Below are positions 55,004-64,000 of a DNA stretch of 64,000 bases, piece by piece. The DNA is from Chamaelirium japonicum (taxonomy: Eukaryota; Streptophyta; Magnoliopsida; Liliales; Melanthiaceae): positions 122,018,374-122,082,373 of the forward strand of contig OX393550.1 in the NCBI GenBank assembly GCA_947650365.1. Reading direction: 5' to 3'. The translations under genes were made by a program, and so were the position numbers. How positions within the stretch are numbered: the stretch's first letter is position 1; each line of letters begins with the position of its first letter. A model generated the notes under the pieces. The model was given only the letters and a program-made list of their open reading frames with translations, ran no database searches and was not told the origin of the DNA.

Positions 55004-58000
55004 TTAAGCTGGGCCCGCACCAGCGCCCTCATCGTCGCCGCCGCGCTTCCTCTTTTTCGACCTTTCGGCCTTGTACTTCTCGATGGCGTCGATCGCGCCT
55101 TTCTGCAGAAGCTCGTTGAGTTGCGCCTGGAGGCGGCGTTGCTGGGAGTGGAGGTCTTGGAGATGCGTTTCCTTCAGAGACGCGATCTCATCCCTGGAGG
55201 CCGCCAACTGACGTTGAAGCTCGGAGACTTCCTTCTTGGTGGCCTCCGCATCGGATAGGGCGCGGCCGCGGGCATCCTCAACCAAGGCTAGCGTGGTGGT
55301 GAAGGTGGCAGCCCGCTGGCGCAGTTCGTTGACCTCCGTGTTAGAGGAGGCGACCTGCTGGCGCAGTCGGTCCACTTCAGCCCGCAGCTCGCCTGACTGG
55401 TCCATTTGGCGGATTCGAAGAATGTACTCGTCTACTCTCCTCTCCGAGTCATGGAGAGTGTCATCGTAGAGAGCAACGGTGTTCCCCGCGACTTCTGCGA
55501 CCTCGTCAACAAGAGCCCGGCCGACCCGCTCTACCTACGGAGAAAGCGAACAGATTAAGTTAGAAGTTGAAGCGGGGGTTTGGAGACAAAGGAGTATGGA
55601 GGCGGCCTTACCTCGAGCAGTCGGTTAATGATATCGACGTAGGGAGCTTGGGCAAAGATATTGCGCCCCAGGATCTCCCGCATGAAGAAAGGGGCGCGCT
55701 CAGGACCGCCAGTGGAGGAGCCCGCTTGGCTCGCCTCGGTGGGAGCAGCTGGAGGGGGCGCACTGATGGAGGCAGCAGCAGGCTCGGCCTCTTGAGCGCC
55801 GGCAATTCCTTCGTTGGTAGGGGAAGGCGCGGCGGCTCCCCTTCGCCCCGGCAGGTCCGGGTCCGAGGCTTCCGAGCTGGAGCTCGGAAAGTCGTCCAGG
55901 ATGGCCCCTAGATCCGGAGACCAATAGGCCAACCTGCCCAGCTCAGGGAGAGGGGGAACCTCAAGAGTGGCGGGCGCGGACTCAGGCGCGAGTGCGGGCT
56001 CGGGCGCAGGCGCGGGCTCGGAAGCAGGCGCGGGCTCGGGCGCGAGCGAGGGCTCGGGCGCAGGCGCGGGCTCGGGAGCAGGCGCGGGCTCGGGCGCAGG
56101 CGCGGGCTCGGGAGCAGGCGCGGGCTCGGGCGCAGGCGCAGACTCAGGCGCAAGCGCAGTCTCGAGAGCGAGCGCGGGCTCGGGAGCAGGCGTGGGCTTG
56201 GGCGCAGGCGCGGGCTCAGACGCGGGCGCGGGCTCGGGCGCACGCGCGGGCTCGGGAGCAGGCGCGGGCTCGTGCGCAGGCGCGGGCTCAGGCGCAAGCG
56301 CGGGCTCGGGCGCGGGCGCAGGCGCGAGCCTGGACGCAGGAGCAGGTTCCTGCGCGGGCGCAGGCTCGGACACGGGTCCGAGCTCGGGCGCAAGCGCAGG
56401 CATAGGCGAGGGCTCGGGAGCAGGTTCCTGCGCGGGCATGCTAGGGGCAGGAGCGGCCGGTGCCGAGGTCTTGGCCGGAGCAGGTGCAGAAGGTAGCGGG
56501 CTCATTGGCGCCGGTCCCTCGAAGGGCAGGGGAGGCCTCGCTGTCGTAGAAGCGGGCTCGTCCTCAAGAGACCGCGGCTCCTCTTCTTCCGAGCCGGACT
56601 CCTCGCTGGAATCCTCGCCCGATGGCAAGCCCGCTTCCTCGAGGGCGGCTTTCTTCCTGTCCTCAATGGCTCGCGCATAGGCTTCACGAGCCTTGCGAAC
56701 GGCGTCGTCCTCCGCCATTGGGCGGGCTGCTGGAGCCTTCTTCTTCTTCTTCTTTATATGGGCGCCCTCCATCTCTGGGGTCATTACCGCGACATAAAGA
56801 GGTTTAGAAAGGTCGCCCGGGAACTCGCGCATCAGTATCTCGGCCATTGGGGTTTCCACCTCCGCCATGCCAAGAAGGAGCTCGACGCGCGGGTCCTCGG
56901 GGTCGACCATCACAACTTGACGTCGTGGAGGTTCCGAAACTGAGGAGTGCATGAGGGGATTGGAAACGAAGGGGGAGTTCGCCTGACCTGGGGCAACCTC
57001 GCGGGATGGAGGTGGCGGCGAGGGAATATCCTCCTCGCGGAGCATGTCGATGGTGTCTTCATCGGCGAGCCTGATCGGAGAAGCTCGTTTCTTCTTCCCC
57101 TTCCTCGCCGAAGAAGTGCCGACACCGGCGGGCGCGGCAGCAGCCTGGGAGGTCGCCCCGGTGCGGCGAGAGACCGCCACCTTCTTGCGCATGATCTTCT
57201 GGCGGGTCATGATGGTGCCCGTCCGGAGATCCTTCCAGAGGAAGGAGAAGTCCGGGGCCAGGACCTTGTCCGGAGTCCACCCGCCGAGGAACTCCAGGAT
57301 CGCCTCATCGAGAGATTTCTCTCGGGCTGCCGAGATACACTTCTTCCCCTTAGAGCGATACTCCGCGATCTCCTTGAAGACCGGCAGAGGCGGTCTGCCG
57401 GGAAAGGAGCGGACTCCGGCGCAGGGACCTCACCAGTTGCCCTCGATCACGAATGGATACTCCTTCCAATATCGGTCTTTGTTCTCGACCGCGGAGAAGG
57501 GCAGCACCTCGCCAGGGCGGCCTGCGAGGTAGTAGTGGCCGCAGTCGACCTCGCTGAAGATTATCCCTGGCTTGAGGAACCACTTCTTCAGGAGATAGGC
57601 CAGGGGGATCCTCACGTTAAGGGCTTCCTCGATTTGAGAAAGCCCGTAGAGAATCCCCCACGAGTTGCCTGGGAGCTGAGCGGGGCATAAGCCCGCCAGC
57701 TCCAGGAGCTCGCTGGCTAGATGGTTCAGGGGCAGTCGGAGCCCTGACCATATTTGCCCCACGGAGACCGCAGTTCCGGAGAGCGGTCTCCCTGATCTCG
57801 GGAAAGGAAGGATGTCGAGCTCTTGGGGGATGCCCGCCGCTGTCCGTAGACTCTCGGGGACCGGCACGCCCCCGATGTCGTTGAACCAGAGGACGGCGGG
57901 CACCTTGGGAGGAGCCTCTTTCTCGGTGCCCGGAGCACGCACCGAGATGGGGGCGACATTGAGAGGCTCCTCCCGGGAGATCGCAGCAGCAGCAACAGTG

Positions 58001-58032
58001 GCTGAAGAAGAAGCAGCAGCAGAGGAAGCCAT
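55004..58032 (-). CDS. Antisense accessory protein of the Tat element, two exons, one in-frame TGA
   Basis: A minus-strand gene of the kind known in Tat retrotransposons, of unsettled function. I place the start at the ATG at 58032, reading MASSAAASSS; the longer frame begins at a TTG. Exon 1 is 58032-55612 and exon 2 is 55534-55004, both phase 0, for about 983 codons. Residues 1-200 form a globular domain with LRLPLNHLASELLELAG and a GHYYLAGRPG motif, which resembles the plant domain called putative gypsy-type transposon (Pfam PF04195); this is from recall and not searched. Codon 201 is TGA (57432-57430), but the frame stays open and protein-like beyond it. Then follow a Lys run, an acidic Ser/Glu stretch, a long Pro-Ala-Glu repeat (plus strand about 55975-56400), and in exon 2 a coiled coil (DRLRQQVASSNTEVNELRQR) ending in a basic SKKRKRGG tail that could be a nuclear signal. 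The TGA may have inactivated this copy. Confidence 0.75.
55535..55611 (-). other. 77-nt intron of the antisense gene
   Basis: On the minus strand the donor reads CTCGAG|GTAAGG and the acceptor reads TTTCTCCGTAG|GTAGAG, preceded by a T-rich tract. Without splicing, the exon 1 frame runs into a stop at 55555. With splicing, the frame joins exactly to a 177-codon exon that ends in TAA at 55004. A length of 77 nt is normal for plants. The GT-AG ends, the phase match and the rescue of an otherwise ATG-poor downstream coiled-coil frame make the intron likely. Confidence 0.82.
55975..56400 (-). repeat. Pro-Ala-Glu low-complexity coding repeat in the antisense gene
   Basis: On the plus strand GCGGGCTCGGGCGCAGGC-type units with 6- and 12-bp sub-periods are repeated more than 20 times. 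The minus strand reads EPAPAPEPAPA-type sequence. The plus strand also reads open in more than one frame as Gly/Ala/Ser- or Arg/Ala-rich, which is expected of such a repeat and is not evidence of a gene. The segment is likely a flexible linker between the N-terminal domain and the coiled coil. Confidence 0.85.
57430..57432 (-). other. In-frame TGA in the antisense gene
   Basis: The N-terminal domain frame (58032 down) and the long downstream frame (open to 55555) are the same frame, separated only by this TGA in the minus-strand context AACTGGTGAGGTCCC. The site also looks like a splice donor (CTG|GTGAGG). However, the nearest good acceptor would leave only a 39-nt intron and itself re-create a stop, and the next ones I tried shift the frame. 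A recent point nonsense change is the simplest reading. Confidence 0.7.
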
Positions 58033-58127
58033 GAGAGCAAGAGGGCGCAAGCGAGCTGCGAGTTGAGAAGGTTAGGGGAGAAGGGAGAGCTGTTTTCACG
58101 CAGCGGTAAAAAATCGTCCCCCTTCCC

Positions 58128-58137
58128 CTATTTATAG
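58128..58137 (-). promoter_or_regulatory. TATA box for the antisense gene (CTATAAATAG)
   Basis: The minus strand reads CTATAAATAG, an excellent plant TATA element, 96-105 bp before the ATG at 58032. A transcription start about 30 bp downstream (near 58100) would leave a leader of roughly 70 nt. Its placement argues that the minus-strand gene is transcribed from an internal promoter and not from the LTR. Confidence 0.75.
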
Positions 58138-58435
58138 GCAAATGAAAGAAAGGTGAATCGGGCCGCAGTTAATGCCCGAGCGCGCTCAGCGAGGCGACGT
58201 GACGACAGGTGAAGCGACAGCTCGTTCCCTTCCAATCGTCAAGCGCCACGTGGGCCACGCGTGGAAAAAGCTGCGCCGGCGCCGACACTGTCATTTCTGG
58301 CATAAGAAGAACAAATAAGGAGGAGACACGTGTCTCGCGCCGATCGGGATCTCATGATGAGATTCGCTGTATCAGCATTGAGTCTCGCGTCGCATTTAAG
58401 ACAAAGCGACCGTTGGAGATTTGATGCGATACCCA
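58138..58435. other. Upstream region of the antisense gene, non-coding
   Basis: Lies between the antisense TATA box and the 145-bp repeats. No convincing ORF on either strand. By position it would hold upstream promoter elements of the minus-strand gene and part of the 3' untranslated region of the plus-strand genomic RNA. No specific factor site is claimed. Confidence 0.4.
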
Positions 58436-58880
58436 AGTCACAAGATCGCTCGCGGCAGGTGCCCGCAGCTCGCCCGACGCAGACCCTGGTCGCATGTGAC
58501 AAGCTCGCATCGGAAGGAGATCGCTCGTGGCTGACGCACGTGGCCCACCAGCGTTTGTGAAGTACTGGCAGTCAAAGCTCTCGGCGCAGATCGCTTGCGG
58601 TAGGTGCCCGCAGCTCGCCCGACGCAGACCCTGGCCGCATGTGACAAGCTCGCATCGGAAGGAGATCGTTCGTGGCTGACGCTCGTGGCCCGCCCAGCTT
58701 TTGAGAAGAACTGGCGGTCAAAGCTCTCGGCGCAGTTTGCTCGCGGCAGGTGCCCGCAGCTCGCCCGACGCAGACCCTGGCCGCATATGACAAGCTCGCA
58801 TCGGAAGGAGATCGCTCGTGGCTGACGCTCGTGGCTAGTTCGCACCGGAAGGAGGCCGCCCGCGGAAGGTGCTCCTGGCC
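58436..58880. repeat. About three ~145-bp tandem repeats upstream of the antisense promoter
   Basis: The word AGGTGCCCGCAGCTCGCC recurs at 58457, 58602 and 58748, spacing 145 and 146 bp, each followed by CGACGCAGACCCTGG and, about 35 bp on, by AAGCTCGCATCGGAAGGAG. The third unit is degenerate at its end, where a partial echo of the motif appears. The block lies 5' of the antisense gene and within the plus-strand 3' region. Overlapping minus-strand ORFs here simply read the repeat. Confidence 0.85.
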
Positions 58881-59111
58881 CGCCCGACGCTTGCAGTAGC
58901 GGATAGCTGCGTTCCTTGGACATAGCAGCATCGTCCTCGAGGTCTCACCCATGAGACGCCGAGTCAAAGCTCTCGGTGCAGCTCGCCCGTAGCTACTATC
59001 TCCGCCCCGTCAGGAAACTGTTGCAGCAGACATTGATATCAGGCACATTACGAGGGATAGGAACTCGCTAAGACTCCTGAGCAAGCATCGAGTTTCCTCG
59101 ATCACTCCCTC
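58881..59111. other. Non-coding stretch before the polypurine tract
   Basis: Unique sequence with no supported ORF. It carries scattered GCTCGC words like the rest of the element's 3' region. Confidence 0.5.
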
Positions 59112-59120
59112 AGGAGGGGG
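59112..59120 (+). other. Polypurine tract (AGGAGGGGG)
   Basis: A purine run ending three bases (TAA) before the TGTTGGGGG start of the 3' LTR. This is the expected primer for plus-strand cDNA synthesis left by RNase H. Confidence 0.85.
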
Positions 59121-59259
59121 TAATGTTGGGGGTAATCAAAAACCACATATCTTGGATAGCCCGTCCAGGAGTTGGAACCCTCGTCAGGAGCTCGCCTTCA
59201 CATGGAGCGGGATGGACACCTTGTATCTGAGTACAGCTCACACCTCCAGTCCCCCACAG

Positions 59260-59796
59260 GAGCTCGCCCAAGCTCATCCAGGAGCTCGCCATACTCGCCC
59301 ATATTCGATAAATGGCTTAGACAAAGAGCGCGAAGGAGCTCGCCCAAGCTCATCCAGGAGCTCGCCATACTCGCCCATATTCGATAAATGGCTTAGACAA
59401 AGAGCGCGAAGGAGATCGCCCAAGCTCGTCCAGGAGCTCGTCATGCTCGCTCAGGAGCTCGCTTAGCTCGTCCAGGAGCTCGAAACGCTCGCTCAGGAGC
59501 TCGCCTAGCTCGTCCAGGAGCTCGCCATGCTCGCTCAGGAGCTCGCCTAGCTCGTCCAGGAGTTCGCCATGTTCACTCATGAGCCCGCCTAGCTGGCATA
59601 GGAGCTCGCCCAAGCTCATTTAGGAGCACGCCATGCTCACTCAGGAGCTCGCCTAGCTCGCTCAGGAGCTCGCCCAAGCTCATTTAGGAGCACGCCATGC
59701 TCACTCAGGAGCTCGCCTAGCTCGCTCAGGAGCTCGCCCAAGCTCGCCCAGGAGTTCGCCCAAGCTCGCTCAGAAGCTCGCCCAGAAGCTCGCCTA
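59260..59796 (+). repeat. 21-bp minisatellite within 3' LTR U3
   Basis: Counterpart of 46911-47447 at constant offset 12349. The one substitution inside the repeat (59554) is synonymous in the fortuitous antisense frame. Confidence 0.85.
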
Positions 59797-60192
59797 GACC
59801 CCTGTTTATCGAAGAGGTTGCTCCCGCGAGGTCCAACTCTTGATAAATATGGGCGAAAGGACGGAGCAGTATTGGGCGAGCTGGCCTTTGCTTTTTCCCT
59901 GAGATTGCCAGGTGTCGAGAACCCACTGAAGCTACGTGGACGATTGCAGTCCATGGAAGCCAGTCAGAGTCGGTTTGAGACCTCCTAGACTTGAACATTC
60001 TGGAAGATCCCTATGGCGGCAACAGAATAGCAGCTGCTGTCCCCCACTACTGCGTCAGAAGAGCTAGACGACAAAGAATGTCAGGGGTCCAAGTTCCAAG
60101 AACTGTCAGAAACTATTGAAAGCTAGAACGTGGGGGCCTAGAAGGTGCCGGAAAGAGCCTCCACGCGTCGTAGCTCGATAGGTCACCCATGT

Positions 60193-60200
60193 CTATAAAT
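60193..60200 (+). promoter_or_regulatory. TATA box of the 3' LTR (CTATAAAT)
   Basis: Identical to the 5' LTR copy at the same offset of 1069 bp from the LTR start. Transcription from here would read out into the right-hand satellite array. Confidence 0.7.
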
Positions 60201-60397
60201 GCACACCCCCAGGCTCCAGAGTACAGGTTCGAAATCCCTTTCACTACCACTTTGGTATACAACAGCTCTCCGTGGTGTTACCATAACTGACTTGAGCGTC
60301 GGAGGGTCTGCGCTTCTAAGGGAGCCAGCCGTTCTCACGTTTCATTTTTCTTGATCTTACAGGTGGCTCGCAAGGACCAGGAAAAATCCCCCAAACA

Positions 60398-60402
60398 TGA
60401 AT
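60398..60402 (+). other. Target site duplication TGAAT, right copy
   Basis: TGAAT directly after the LTR end CCAAACA, matching 46770-46774. The flank continues in satellite register (GAATTAGATTGGATCG). Confidence 0.9.
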
Positions 60403-61709
60403 GAATTAGATTGGATCGTATAAATGAATTAGAATGGATCGTACGAATGAATTAGAATGGATCGTGCTAATGAATTAGAATGGATCGTGCGAATGAATTA
60501 GAATGGATCGTACGAATGAATTAGAATGGATCGTACGAATGAATTAGAATGGATCGTTTGAATGAATTAGAATAGATTGTGCGAATGAATTAGAATGGAT
60601 CGTACGAATGAATTAGAAAGGATACATTCGTGCGAATGAATTAGAATGGATCGTATGAGTGTGAATGAATTAGAATGGATCGTGCGAATGAATTAGAATG
60701 GATCGTATTAATGAATTAGAATGGATCGTGCGAATGAATTAGAATGGATCGTACGAATGAGTAAGAATGGATCGTGCGAATGAATTAGAATGGATTGTAC
60801 GAATGAATTAGAATGGATCATACGAATGAATTAGAATGGATACATTCGTGCGAATCCATTCTATTTCATTCGTACGATCCAATCTAATTCATTCGCACGA
60901 TCCATTCTAATTCATTCATACGATCCATTCTAATTCATTCGTATGATCCATTCTAATTCATTCGTACGATCCATTCTAATTCATTCGCACAATCTATTCT
61001 AATTCATTCGTACGATCCATTCTAATTTATTCGCACGATCCATTCTAATTCATTCATACGATCCGTTCTATTTCATTCGTACGATCCATTATTACTCATT
61101 CGTACGATCCATTCTAATTCATTTGCACGAAGGTATCCATTCTAATTCATTCGTACTATCCATTCTAATTCCTTCGTACGATCCATTCTAATTCCTTCGT
61201 ACGATCCATTATAATTCATTCGTACGATCCATTCTAATTCCTTTGTATGATCCATTCTAATTCATTCGTACGATTCATTCTAATTCAATCCATTCTAATT
61301 CATTCGTACGATCCATTCTTACTCATTCGTACGATCCATTCTAATTTATTCATACGATCCAATCTAATTCATTCATACGATCCAATCAAATTCATTATAA
61401 CGATCCAATCAAATTCATTCATACGATCCATTCTAATTCCTTCGTACGATCCATTCTAATTCATACGATCCATTCTAATTCATTCGTAAGATCCATTCTA
61501 ATTCATTCGTAAGATCCATTCTAATTCATTCATACAATCCATTCTAATTCCTTCGTACGATCCATTCTAATTCATTCATACGATCCATTCTAATTCATTA
61601 GTACGATCTATTCTATTTCATTCATACGATCCATTCTAATTCATTAATACGATCCATTCTAATTCATTCGCACGATCCATTCTAATTCATTCACACTCAT
61701 ACGATCCAT

Positions 61710-61737
61710 TCTAATTCATTCGTACGAATGAATTAGA
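61710..61737. repeat. 28-bp perfect palindrome at a strand switch
   Basis: Centred on CGTACG, where reverse monomers meet forward monomers with no extra bases. The left arm reads TCTAATTCATTCGT and the right arm is its exact complement. Similar but shorter palindromes occur at other reverse-to-forward switches, for example near 5571. Confidence 0.9.
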
Positions 61738-64000
61738 GTGGATACATTCGTACAAATGAATTAGAATGGATCGTATGAATGAATTAGAGTGGATACATTC
61801 GTACAAATGAATTAGAATGGATTGTACGAATGAATTAGAAAGGATACATTCGTGCGAATGAATTAGAATGGATCATATGAATTAATTAGAATGGATCATT
61901 TGAGTGAATGCGAATGGATCGTGCGAATGAATTAGAATGGATTGTACGAATGAATTAGAATGGATCGTACGAATAAATTAGAATGGATACATTCGTGCGA
62001 ATCCATTCTATTTCATTCGTACGATCCATTCTAATTCATTCGCACGATCCATTCTAATTCATTCATACGATCCATTCTAATTCATTTGTATGATCCATTC
62101 TAATTCATTCGTACGATCCTTTCTAATTCATTCGCACAATCTATTCTAATTCATTCGTACGATCCATTCTAATTTATTCGCACGATCCATTCTAATTCAT
62201 TCATACGATTCATTCAATTTCATTCGTACGATCCATTCTTACTCATTCGTACGATCCATTCTAATTCATTTGCACGAAGGTATCCATTCTAATTCATTCG
62301 TACTATCCATTCTAATTCCTTCGTACGATCCATTCTAATTCCTTCGTACGATCCATTCTAATTCATTCGTACGATCCATTTTAATTCCTTCGTATGATCC
62401 ATTCTAATTCATTCGTACGGTATGATTCATTCTAATTCATTCGTACGATTCATTCTAATTCAATCCATTCTAATTCATTCGTACGATCCATTCTAATTCA
62501 TTCGTACGATCCATTCTAATTCATTCGTACGATTCATTCTAATTCAATCCATTCTAATTCATTCGTACGATCCATTCTTACTCATTCGTACGATCCATTC
62601 TAATTCATTCGCACGAATGAATCCATTCTAATTCATTTGTATCATCCATTCTAATTCATTCGCATGAATGTATCCATTCTAATTCATTCATACGATCCAT
62701 TCTATCTCATTTGTACAATCCATTCTATTTCATTCGTACGATCCATTCTAATTCATTCGCACGATCCATTCTAATTCATTCGCATGATCCATTCTAATTC
62801 ATTCGTACGATCGATTCTAATTTATTCATACGATCCATTCTAATTCATTCGCACGAATGTATCCATTCTAATTCATTCGTACGATCCATTCTAATTCATT
62901 TGTACGATCCATTCTAATTCATTCGTGCGAATGAATTAGAATGGATCGTATGAATGAATTATAATGGATCGTGCGAATGAATTAGAATGGATCGTACGAA
63001 TGTATTAGAATAGATTGTGCGAATGAATTAGAATGGATCGTACGAATGAATTAGAATGGATCGTATGAATGAATTAGAATGGATCGTACGAATGAATTAG
63101 AATGGATCGTACTAATGAATTAGAATAGATTGTGCGAATGAATTAGAATGGATCGTACGAATGAATTATAAAGGATACATTCGTACAAATGAATTAGAAT
63201 GGATCGTACGAATGAATTAGAATGGATACATTCGTGCGAATGAATTAGAATGGATCGTACGAATGAATTAGAATGGATCGTACTTATGAATTAGAATGGG
63301 TCGTTTGAGTGAATGCGAATGGATCGTGCGAATGAATTAGAATGGATTGTACGAATGAATTAGAATGGATCGTACGAATGAATTAGAATGGATACATTCG
63401 TGCGAATCCATTCTATTTCATTCGTACGATCCATTCTAATTCATTCGCACGATCCATTCTAATTCATTCGTACGATCCATTCTAATTCATTCGTACGATC
63501 CATTCTAATTTCTTCGTACGATCCATTCTAATTCATTCGTACGATCCATTCTAATTCCTTCGTATGATCCATTCTAATTCATTCGTACGGTATGATTCAT
63601 TCTAATTCATTCGTACGATTCATTCTAATTCAATCCATTCTAATTCATTCGTACGATCCATTCTAATTCATTCGTACGATCCATTCTAATTCATTCGTAC
63701 GATTCATTCTAATTCTAATTCATTAGTACGATCCATTCTAATTCCTTCGTACGATCCATTCTAATTCATTCGTACGATCCATTCTAATTCATTCGCACGA
63801 TCCAATCTAATTCATTCGTACGATCCATTCTATTTCATTCATACGATCCATTCTAATTCATTCATACGATCTATTCTAATTCTTTCGCACGAATGTATCC
63901 ATCCTAATTCATTCGTACGATCCATTCTAATTCATTCGCACGATCCATTCTAATTCATTCATACAATCCATTCTAATTCTTTTGCACGAATGTATCCATT

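Larger units (their letters stand above)
46775..60397 (+). mobile_element. Complete Ty3/gypsy LTR retrotransposon, Tat lineage, 13623 bp
   Basis: The order is 5' LTR, primer binding site, gag-protease, RT, RNase H, second RNase H, integrase, tandem repeats, a convergent minus-strand gene, polypurine tract, 3' LTR. It is flanked by TGAAT on both sides. RT before integrase makes it Ty3/gypsy. A second, active-looking RNase H before the integrase, no chromodomain after the GPY/F module, and an extra antisense ORF in a long 3' region are known hallmarks of plant Tat elements (relatives of Grande, RIRE2, Retand and Ogre). The gag-pol frame has no disruption except a probably programmed UAG, so the element may be autonomous. 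The only visible lesion is a TGA in the antisense gene. It is nested in the 23-bp satellite. The Tat family assignment is from motifs and is not a database match. Confidence 0.95.
59124..60397 (+). repeat. 3' LTR, 1274 bp
   Basis: Same length and ends as the 5' LTR. I find only G59554 and A60185 different from the 5' copy. It carries the same U3 minisatellite (59260-59796) and TATA box (CTATAAAT, 60193-60200). It is followed directly by the target duplication and satellite. Confidence 0.97.
60398..64000. repeat. 23-bp satellite array, right part
   Basis: Continuation of the same satellite beyond the retrotransposon, with the same monomer and the same block structure: F60398, R60851, F61728, R61996, F62929, R63406 to the window end. 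The reverse blocks at 60851 and 61996 carry the same cassette seen repeatedly in the left array, including a GAAGGTATCC marker at about 61131 and 62277. The array runs off the end of the window. No gene is seen. Confidence 0.97.

Noticed and set aside
55967..56680. 237-residue Gly/Ala-rich ORF on the plus strand
   Set aside because: Complement of the Pro-Ala-Glu repeat in the antisense gene; low complexity opens several frames at once.
57397..57435. Mini-intron removing the TGA of the antisense gene (donor GTGAGG, acceptor CCCGGCAG)
   Set aside because: It would be only 39 nt, below the usual plant minimum, and the joined codon would again be TGA.
56947..57690. 247-residue plus-strand ORF opposite the antisense gene
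   Set aside because: Shadow frame of G+C-rich coding sequence; it covers the TGA site and shows no recognisable motif.

Overview
The window is plant nuclear heterochromatin. About 50.4 kb (1-46774 and 60398-64000) is one satellite/minisatellite with a basic monomer of 23 bp, for example 3121-3143. It is interrupted once, by a 13.6-kb LTR retrotransposon at 46775-60397. I see no host gene, rRNA, tRNA or CRISPR. The plant assignment rests on the retroelement, whose architecture is that of the plant-specific Tat lineage of Ty3/gypsy (Metaviridae). The G+C-rich third positions of its genes would suit a monocot, but the species cannot be named from this sequence.

The satellite is not a simple head-to-tail array. 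It flips strand about every 0.2-2.4 kb, with roughly 60 orientation switches in the window. Many flips use the same junction sequence, so inversions were copied along with the higher-order units. Superimposed are kilobase-scale duplications at offsets of about 11.2, 16.6 and 5.9 kb, and an imperfect giant inverted repeat centred near 7126. All ORFs in the array are short His/Ser/Ile/Phe-rich readings of the 23-mer and are not genes.

The retrotransposon is young and nearly intact. It has two 1274-bp LTRs (46775-48048 and 59124-60397) that I read as differing at only two sites, TG...CA ends, a 5-bp target duplication TGAAT, a primer binding site at 48051 and a polypurine tract at 59112. Removing the element and one TGAAT restores an unbroken satellite monomer. 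On the plus strand it encodes Gag-protease (48138-50639), then in the same frame reverse transcriptase, two RNase H domains and integrase (50640-54098). Only a UAG separates them, in the context UAG CAA UUA, which matches the tobacco-mosaic-virus-type readthrough signal. Pol has no nearby ATG of its own, so readthrough is the likely route to Pol.

Downstream of pol come five 78-bp tandem repeats that each carry a hairpin (54212-54601), and then a convergent gene on the minus strand (58032 to 55004). That gene has its own TATA box at 58137-58128, a well-formed 77-nt intron, a globular N-terminal domain, a Pro/Ala/Glu low-complexity middle and a C-terminal coiled coil with a basic tail. One in-frame TGA at 57430-57432 interrupts it. 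A second tandem repeat (about 145 bp, 58436-58880) lies upstream of its promoter.
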